Of a DNA stretch of 8,258 bases, positions 1 through 4,604 are shown piece by piece. The stretch is from the NCBI GenBank assembly GCA_946543095.1, contig CAMNLO010000059.1:1-8258 (forward strand), written 5' to 3'. Numbering within the stretch: position 1 is the first letter of the stretch; every line of letters begins with the position of its first letter. Origin of the DNA: an uncultured bacterium. Its GTDB lineage: Bacteria; Bacillota; Clostridia; Lachnospirales; Lachnospiraceae. The translations under genes were made by a program, and so were the position numbers. The notes beneath the pieces were generated by a model. That model ran no database searches. It was not told the DNA's origin and saw only the letters and a program-made list of their open reading frames with translations.

Positions 1-2
1 CC

Positions 3-380
3 ATCTTCCAGAGAAGGGATTACGATATCTACTCCACAGTCCCGGTGAGCTACGCAGTGGCGGCCCTGGGGGGAGAAATCCTTATCGACACCGTGGACGG
101 GAAGGTGGCATATACGGTGAAGCCCGGGACCCAGACGGACGCCAGAGTCCGTTTAAGAGGCAAGGGCGTGCCCACCTTGAGGGACAAGAATGTGCGAGGG
201 GATCACTATGTGACGCTGGTGATCCAGACACCGGAGCGTTTGAGCAGCGAGGCAAAGGAGCTTCTGAAGAAGTTCGACGCATTAACCGGCGACAGCTTGA
301 ACGCCGTCAGCAGGATGCAGTCGGAAAACTCCGACAAGAACAAAAAAGGCGGTGCGAAAAAGAAAGGAAAGCTGTTTTAA
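3..380 (+). CDS. dnaJ: DnaJ-type co-chaperone, C-terminal fragment (5' end outside window)
   Basis: The frame is open from the window edge and ends at TAA 378-380, giving the last 125 residues. The stretch from [20 protein letters not shown] through [24 protein letters not shown] and RGDHYV is the second C-terminal (client-binding) beta domain of DnaJ/Hsp40. The family delivers unfolded clients to DnaK and stimulates its ATPase in the cytoplasm. The J domain, the Gly/Phe region and any zinc fingers lie upstream and cannot be checked, so it could be canonical DnaJ or a paralogue (CbpA-like). The tail is lysine-rich ([14 protein letters not shown]), with alpha-helical [14 protein letters not shown] before it. 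The stop overlaps the next start (TAATG), implying translational coupling to the secreted protein downstream. No hrcA, grpE or dnaK is visible here. Confidence 0.9.
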   Translation: MFQRRDYDIYSTVPVSYAVAALGGEILIDTVDGKVAYTVKPGTQTDARVRLRGKGVPTLRDKNVRGDHYVTLVIQTPERLSSEAKELLKKFDALTGDSLNAVSRMQSENSDKNKKGGAKKKGKLF

Positions 381-1363
381 TGAGGAAGGGCATGACAAAG
401 CAAACCCTGATGTTAAGAGGCTGCGCCATGCTTCTTATGGTGCTTTTCCTTGCGGCCATGCTTCCCATGAAAAGCGAGGCGAGGAAGTTTACCCTGGAGG
501 CCAATCCCTATGATTTCCTCAGTGTTCCCACCCAGCTGACAAAGCTTGGGGAGGACTGGTTTTTAGTGGACTGCTACCATAACCAGATCCTCACCTCCAA
601 AAGCGTTTCCCAGCCGGTGAAAAACTGGAAGGTTATGGCCAACGGCTTCGACGGCCCCCACGCCATCGCCTGGGACGGGGAGGTCTATATGGCGGTGGAC
701 ACGGAGCATAACCGGATCATCACCTACAAAAAGACCTGGGAGGGCTTCGAGGAACTGCAGATCATTCCCAATGTGGGAGTGAGGCCCCATCATGTGCAGT
801 ATGACTGGGAGCGGGGCTGCTTATTTGACTGGAGCTCCATGAGCGGCGAGATGTACTATTTCGTCAAAACCCCCGGTACAAAAGAAGTGGAGTTAGTGGG
901 AGTGCAGCAGGTCCCTGAGCTTCTGGGCCATTATGTCCGCTCCTTCACCGTGGACGGGGAATTCATTTATCTGCCCTGCGCGGATGTGGGCGCCATCTGG
1001 GTGGTGGACCGGGAGAATTTCAAAACCCTGCAGATCATCCAGGTCCCGCAGGAGATCGCCGGGATCGTTAACATCGCCCATCTCGGGGCCCATTATTACA
1101 TTTCGGTGTCCACGGATATTTCCTTTGACACCTCCAAGGCCACCATGGTCAGGGTAAACAGGCTTACCGATCTGGAAACAGGCACCTATGAAAACTTAAA
1201 GAGTCTCATCGGCGAAGGAGGCCCCTACTATTTCTCCAATGTGGACGGCGTCTGGTACGCGCCGGTGCCCAGAGAAAATAAGAAGTCCGCGGGGATCCGG
1301 TTCCAGGAGGACGCCGCCGGAAACATCGTAAACTTTAAAGAGATCAGCTACCGGTACGAATAG
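380..1363 (+). CDS. Secreted beta-propeller-like protein, unrecognised family
   Basis: This encodes 327 residues with an N-terminal signal peptide: basic start, hydrophobic core about residues 10-29, and a plausible signal peptidase I site after Ser-Glu-Ala (about residue 34). The mature part alternates short beta-strand segments with Trp/Tyr/Asp turns, for example FDGPHAIAWDGEVYMAVDTE, RPHHVQYDWE, RSFTVDGEFIYLPCADVG and YYFSNVDGVWYAPV. About every 45 residues a strand-turn unit recurs, as in NHL/YncE-type propellers; I infer that fold and cannot name the family or ligand. No catalytic motif is visible. ATG 380 overlaps the dnaJ stop. A second in-frame ATG at 392, preceded by GAGGA at 382-386, is an equally good start and would shorten the signal peptide by four residues. 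The phosphoesterase gene begins 11 bases after its stop, so the two extracytoplasmic proteins are probably co-expressed. Confidence 0.8.
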   Translation: MRKGMTKQTLMLRGCAMLLMVLFLAAMLPMKSEARKFTLEANPYDFLSVPTQLTKLGEDWFLVDCYHNQILTSKSVSQPVKNWKVMANGFDGPHAIAWDGEVYMAVDTEHNRIITYKKTWEGFEELQIIPNVGVRPHHVQYDWERGCLFDWSSMSGEMYYFVKTPGTKEVELVGVQQVPELLGHYVRSFTVDGEFIYLPCADVGAIWVVDRENFKTLQIIQVPQEIAGIVNIAHLGAHYYISVSTDISFDTSKATMVRVNRLTDLETGTYENLKSLIGEGGPYYFSNVDGVWYAPVPRENKKSAGIRFQEDAAGNIVNFKEISYRYE

Positions 1364-1374
1364 ACTGAGGGAGC

Positions 1375-2760
1375 ATGGAAGGACCCGGACAGGAGAAACA
1401 GGAAATGAACACCTCCGGACAGGAGGGAATGCAGGAGGATGCCGGCAGACAAAACGGGAAGATCCCGCAGGATAAAAGGCGGATCATCCTGATCATCTGC
1501 TACAGCGTCCTCGTGCTGTCTGTCATCACTTTTATCAGTCTGTTCGCGGCCTATCTCGTGATCCTTGAGCAGGGAGAAAAGGAAGGCGGAAAGGAACACG
1601 AGATCGTACAGGAGATCCCCGAAGAGGAGCAGGAAGAGGTGCTGCCTCCGGAAGAGCCCCCCGAGATCACAGAGAGCGGTGCGGAAGAGACGGTTTCCGG
1701 GAATGAAGAAGAGGAAACTGAGAAAGAACCCGAGGAAGAGCCGGAGCCCAGGCTTCCCGCAAAGGAATACGATCCTCCCGCTTATGATTTTACCGTGGAA
1801 GAGGTGGAGATCAGTCTGCCTGTCTCCAGGGAATACACCTTTGTCTGGGTCAGTGATGTTCACATGATCACGGACACCGTGGCTGGCGAGGGAGCGGAGA
1901 AAGAGCATATCAGTTATCTGAAGCAGCGCCGCAAAACTCTGCCTGTGGATCAGAACGGAAAGCATTCCGAAGAGCTCTGGCCCGAGATCATCAATTATAT
2001 CAACTACACATTCCCCGACGGAGTGATCTTCGGCGGCGATATCGTGGACTACTGCAGCGCCCGGAATATGGAGGTGCTGAAAGAGGGCGTGGCCGCAATG
2101 GACCCTTCCATTCCGCTGCTCTACATCAGAGCCGATCACGATTACGGCAACTGGTACGGCGACGAGGATTTTACCACGGGCCGGGTGAAGAAGCTGCACC
2201 GGGAGATCGACGGGGACGACGATCAGGAAAAACGCCTGGATTTCGGCGAGTTTCTCGTGCTGGGGATCAATGCATCCACCACAAAGAACATGCCGGTGAA
2301 GCAGTATGACTGGCTTTCCATACAGCTGGGAGAGGCGGCGAAGGCGGACAAGCCCGTGATCCTGGCCACCCATGTACCCTATGCCTCCTGGACGGATCCC
2401 AGCCTGGAGGAGCTCTCAAGAAAGGTCCGGAACGAGATCTATTACTGGGGCAGCTCCGATCCCGAATCCCGGTTCATCCCGGAGGGGAAGACCTGGGAGT
2501 TCATGCTGAAGCTTTATGAAAAGGACACCATTGTAAGGCAGGTGCTCTGCGGGCATCTGCATGCTTCGTGGGACGGCATGATCAGCGAAGTGCTGCCCCA
2601 GCATATCTTCGGCCCTGCCTTTGAGGGCCATCTGGGACTGATCCGTGTGGTCCCCAACGGAGAGGAATCGGGTAAGGCACGTTTACTGCCGGCTTTGAAC
2701 AATCTCCTGGGAAGCGGCACTGTTTCTGCCAATCAGTCCTCTACGCACCGAAACCCTTGA
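1375..2760 (+). CDS. Membrane-anchored calcineurin-like metallophosphoesterase
   Basis: This is a 461-residue predicted metal-dependent phosphoesterase. Residues 1-36 are hydrophilic and end in Lys-Arg-Arg; 37-64 form one transmembrane helix; 65-126 are a Glu/Pro-rich spacer; about 154-430 form the catalytic domain. The visible calcineurin-type motifs are D161-x-H163 (VSDVH), G221-D222 (FGGD), D254-H255-D256 (RADHD), H333 (ATHVP) and G393-H394-L395-H396 (CGHLH). These are the expected two-metal ligands, except that the usual Asn of GNHD/E is Asp254. The positive charge before the helix predicts N-in/C-out topology, so the enzyme would act outside the membrane. The substrate (phospholipid, nucleotide, sugar phosphate or protein) cannot be read from sequence. 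ATG 1375 is served by GAGG at 1367-1370; the in-frame ATG 1405, with AGGAG at 1391-1395, is a real alternative removing ten residues. The stop codon forms part of the downstream promoter's -35 box. Confidence 0.88.
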   Translation: MEGPGQEKQEMNTSGQEGMQEDAGRQNGKIPQDKRRIILIICYSVLVLSVITFISLFAAYLVILEQGEKEGGKEHEIVQEIPEEEQEEVLPPEEPPEITESGAEETVSGNEEEETEKEPEEEPEPRLPAKEYDPPAYDFTVEEVEISLPVSREYTFVWVSDVHMITDTVAGEGAEKEHISYLKQRRKTLPVDQNGKHSEELWPEIINYINYTFPDGVIFGGDIVDYCSARNMEVLKEGVAAMDPSIPLLYIRADHDYGNWYGDEDFTTGRVKKLHREIDGDDDQEKRLDFGEFLVLGINASTTKNMPVKQYDWLSIQLGEAAKADKPVILATHVPYASWTDPSLEELSRKVRNEIYYWGSSDPESRFIPEGKTWEFMLKLYEKDTIVRQVLCGHLHASWDGMISEVLPQHIFGPAFEGHLGLIRVVPNGEESGKARLLPALNNLLGSGTVSANQSSTHRNP

Positions 2761-2785
2761 AATAAAGGATAAAAGAGCATATAAT
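2757..2785 (+). promoter_or_regulatory. Predicted sigma-A promoter for the FHA-phosphatase-kinase operon
   Basis: A -35 box TTGAAA (2757-2762, 5/6 to consensus) and a perfect -10 TATAAT (2780-2785) are separated by exactly 17 bases. The start of transcription would be near 2792. The first four bases of the -35 box include the TGA of the phosphoesterase gene, so the promoter begins inside that gene. It is the best promoter I see in the window and gives the downstream operon independent transcription with a leader of about 235 bases. Confidence 0.75.
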
Positions 2786-2830
2786 CATCAAAAGTGCCTG
2801 TTGGGCATTATGGTAGAACTATGCATAAAT

Positions 2831-2989
2831 GTAACTATTCAGAACCCCATTCACAAAACCAGCTGCTTCGCAGCTGTACAGCCACTACGTGTCTGTGTTT
2901 TGCTCATGTGGTTATCTCGCCATATACATGAAATATGGCTTTCATGCAAGCATGAGCCATATTTCATGTGCATGGCTCTGAATAGTTAC
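2831..2989. repeat. 159-bp inverted-repeat element (MITE-like) in the operon leader
   Basis: The terminal arms GTAACTATTCAGA (2831-2843) and TCTGAATAGTTAC (2977-2989) are perfect 13-bp reverse complements; with one mismatch they extend to 16 bp. Inside lie a short hairpin, CAGCTGC-TTC-GCAGCTG (2860-2876), and a long hairpin (2919-2976). There is no credible protein in it and it is more AT-rich than the neighbouring genes. This is the build of a miniature non-autonomous element or a dispersed structured intergenic repeat. I see no clean target-site duplication: the flanks are AAAT on the left and GCAAAT on the right. A non-mobile structured leader RNA is the main alternative. A run of five T follows at 2995-2999, but it is not directly at a hairpin base, so I do not call a terminator. 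Confidence 0.7.
2919..2976 (+). other. Long internal hairpin of the leader element
   Basis: CATGAAATATGGCT (2927-2940) pairs perfectly with AGCCATATTTCATG (2955-2968). Pairing continues outward through 2919-2926 with 2969-2976 with one mismatch and one G-U, and inward through CATGC/GCATG (2943-2947 with 2950-2954) after a two-base bulge. The total is about 27 base pairs in 58 bases. It would form a very stable stem in the transcript from the promoter at 2757. It is 19 bases away from the T-run, which argues against simple intrinsic termination. Confidence 0.7.
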
Positions 2990-3017
2990 GCAAATTTTTA
3001 GAATTCCCGTTCAGAAT

Positions 3018-3022
3018 GGAGG
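3018..3022 (+). promoter_or_regulatory. Ribosome binding site that sets the FHA gene start at 3028
   Basis: GGAGG sits five bases before ATG 3028. The upstream in-frame ATG at 3016 overlaps this site and has no Shine-Dalgarno sequence of its own (AATTCCCGTTCAG precedes it), so 3028 is preferred. Confidence 0.75.
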
Positions 3023-3027
3023 TTCTT

Positions 3028-3729
3028 ATGGGAGGGATCACTCTTAGCTTATTGACAACGATCAGGCTGGCGGCGATCATCGTGCTGATCCTGTCTGTGG
3101 TTGGGATCATCGTGTTAAAGCTCACGGGAGGCAAGTCTGCAGGACAGCCCATGCCGGGTCAGCAGCTTTTTGGGGCTCCGCCTCAGGGGATGCCCAGACC
3201 GCAGGGGATGCCTCAGCCCGGACCTATGCCCGGTCCCGCCCCCATGCCGGGGCCTCAGGGCTTCCAGCCTCCTCAGCCCGCACCGGCTCCTATGCAGCAG
3301 CCGATGGCAGCGCCGCAGCCGGCACCGGCTCCCAGACCGGCAGCTCCTGCGCCTCAGCCCGCACCCGCGGCAGCTCCTGCTGCATCGAATGACGACGGCG
3401 CAACAGTGGCAATCATTCCCGGCGGAGCAAAGACTCTGGTGCTGACGGATGTGGCGGATTCTTCCAAAGTGTTCCGCGCGGATCTGGAGGGAGGCGTCCT
3501 GATCGGAAGAAAGTCCTCCGGCGGGCAGAAGATTGTCATCGACTACGACTCCTCCGTTTCCGGAAAGCACTGCCAGGTGACTTCCGACGGCGCCGTGATC
3601 ATGATCGAGGATCTGCATTCCACCAATAAGACCTATCTGAACGGCGCGGAGGTTTCCGCGAAGACCGTCCTGCGGGCGGGAGACCATGTGAAGCTCGGCA
3701 ATGTGACCTTTAAGGTGGATATCGAATAG
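3028..3729 (+). CDS. Membrane-anchored FHA-domain protein (phosphothreonine reader)
   Basis: This is a 233-residue protein. Residues 12-30 form one transmembrane helix followed by Lys31 and Lys36, predicting N-out/C-in. Residues about 40-119 are a Pro/Met/Gln/Ala-rich flexible linker. Residues about 147-233 are an FHA domain, with the family landmarks Gly160-Arg161, Ser178-Gly-Lys-His181, Asn200 in STNKT, and Asn205-Gly206. FHA domains bind phosphothreonine peptides, choosing partly by the residue at Thr+3. Just before the domain is DDGATVAI (Thr126), a copy of the motif repeated in the kinase and in the last protein. It could be an intramolecular ligand after phosphorylation, as known for the FHA proteins GarA and OdhI. 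The gene leads an operon and is followed 16 bases later by the phosphatase. The in-frame ATG 3016 is a less likely start. The identity of the FHA domain is secure; its partners are inferred. Confidence 0.9.
   Translation: MGGITLSLLTTIRLAAIIVLILSVVGIIVLKLTGGKSAGQPMPGQQLFGAPPQGMPRPQGMPQPGPMPGPAPMPGPQGFQPPQPAPAPMQQPMAAPQPAPAPRPAAPAPQPAPAAAPAASNDDGATVAIIPGGAKTLVLTDVADSSKVFRADLEGGVLIGRKSSGGQKIVIDYDSSVSGKHCQVTSDGAVIMIEDLHSTNKTYLNGAEVSAKTVLRAGDHVKLGNVTFKVDIE
3145..3384 (+). repeat. Pro/Met/Gln/Ala-rich linker-coding tract
   Basis: This encodes residues about 40-119 of the FHA protein, made of irregular Pro-Met-Pro-Gly, Gln-Gly-Met-Pro, Pro-Ala-Pro and Pro-Gln-Pro units. It is low-complexity sequence joining the membrane helix to the FHA domain, long enough to let the domain reach partners at the membrane. 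The skewed composition also creates long spurious reading frames on the other strand. Confidence 0.7.
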
Positions 3730-3733
3730 GATC

Positions 3734-3738
3734 GGAGG
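3734..3738 (+). promoter_or_regulatory. Ribosome binding site supporting a TTG start for the phosphatase
   Basis: A full GGAGG lies seven bases before TTG 3746, just after the FHA stop at 3729. No ATG with comparable spacing exists nearby in this frame, so the unusual TTG start is well supported. Confidence 0.8.
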
Positions 3739-3745
3739 AAGGTTT

Positions 3746-4573
3746 TTGAATACGGATTCTGACGACGAGATCACTCTCGATCTCGGCCTGGAATGGCAAT
3801 TCCTTCTGGATCTGCCGAAGGATTGCGGCATCACCGCTTCAAGACTGCAGGGTCTTGGGAAAAGGAGCAATCAGGAGGACGCCTTTGCGGTCAGCCCCTG
3901 TACGAAAGAGGACTGGGAGACGCGGGGGGTGCTGTTTATCCTCTGCGACGGAATGGGCGGAATGCAGGACGGTGAGGTGGCAAGCGCTGCCGGCATTGCT
4001 TCCTGCCTGAGCTTCTTTTCGCAGGTTTCCCGGGAGGGCTTTTATCCGGGTTGGATGAAGGATATGGCCGAGAGGGCCAATTCGGATACGATCCACGCCA
4101 TGGGAGATGCTGCGGGAAGCGGCGGCTCCACCCTTGTGGCGGTCCATATCTTCGGAAGAAGCATGCAGTGGGTCACCATCGGAGACAGTCATCTCTATAG
4201 CGCGAAGGACGGCGCCCTGAGGCAGATGAACGAGGATCATGTGTTCGCCAGGAAGCTTGCGCAGCTTGTGGAAAACGGCATGATCACCCAGGAAGAGGCG
4301 GACAATAATCGTCAGAGGAAAGCACTGACCAGCTACCTCGGCGTGGAGGACGGGCTTGAGATCGACGGCAATGAGGAGGCTTACGCGCTGACAGACGGAG
4401 AGTGGATCTGTCTGATGAGCGATGGCATCTTCGGGACCCTGAGCGATGAGGAGATCCTTCTTGCCCTAGGGAATCCGCCGGCAAAAGCGGCTCAGGAGAT
4501 GGACCGCATGGTGGCGGAAAAAGGAAAACCGAAGCAGGATAACTATACCGGGATCCTGATCCGGATAGATTGA
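3746..4573 (+). CDS. PP2C-family Ser/Thr protein phosphatase
   Basis: This 275-residue soluble cytoplasmic enzyme is expected to remove phosphate from Ser/Thr using two metal ions. The landmarks are R40-S-N-Q-E-D45, D68-G69-M-G-G, GGSTLV (126-131), WVTIGDSHLY (142-151), SDG with D226, and D265-N266 near the C-terminus. All PP2C metal-binding aspartates are therefore present, and it should be active. The length fits the compact bacterial Stp/PrpC/PstP type, plus about 28 N-terminal residues. That extension is acidic and carries DDEITLDL (Thr10), resembling the first residues of the last protein in this window. Translation starts at TTG. The gene lies between the FHA reader and the kinase, the usual company of a phosphatase that resets a kinase's targets. 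It ends with TGA directly followed in frame by TAA. Confidence 0.95.
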   Translation: MNTDSDDEITLDLGLEWQFLLDLPKDCGITASRLQGLGKRSNQEDAFAVSPCTKEDWETRGVLFILCDGMGGMQDGEVASAAGIASCLSFFSQVSREGFYPGWMKDMAERANSDTIHAMGDAAGSGGSTLVAVHIFGRSMQWVTIGDSHLYSAKDGALRQMNEDHVFARKLAQLVENGMITQEEADNNRQRKALTSYLGVEDGLEIDGNEEAYALTDGEWICLMSDGIFGTLSDEEILLALGNPPAKAAQEMDRMVAEKGKPKQDNYTGILIRID

Positions 4574-4604
4574 TAAAGATTAAGATCAAGATACTGAGGA
4601 AATT

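Noticed and set aside
1348..2373. 341-codon open frame on the minus strand across the phosphoesterase gene
   Set aside because: It lies fully antisense to a gene with clear catalytic motifs; its translation is Leu/His/Arg-rich and resembles no family. It is a composition shadow of Glu-rich coding sequence.
2827..2995. AAAT target-site duplication around the inverted-repeat element
   Set aside because: The right copy is two bases removed from the terminal arm and four AT bases recur easily by chance in this region.
2919..2999. Intrinsic terminator formed by the long hairpin and the T-run
   Set aside because: The T-run (2995-2999) starts 19 bases after the stem base and is only five long; it does not follow a GC-rich stem directly.
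2801..3001. Small plus-strand open frame (66 codons) in the intergenic region
   Set aside because: It covers the inverted-repeat element, begins with TTG without a ribosome site, and its Cys/Met/His-rich translation follows from the palindromic DNA.
3115..3870. 251-codon minus-strand open frame across the FHA gene
   Set aside because: The Arg/Ser/Cys/Gly-rich translation is the reverse of the Pro/Ala/Gln linker codons; no start signal or family features.
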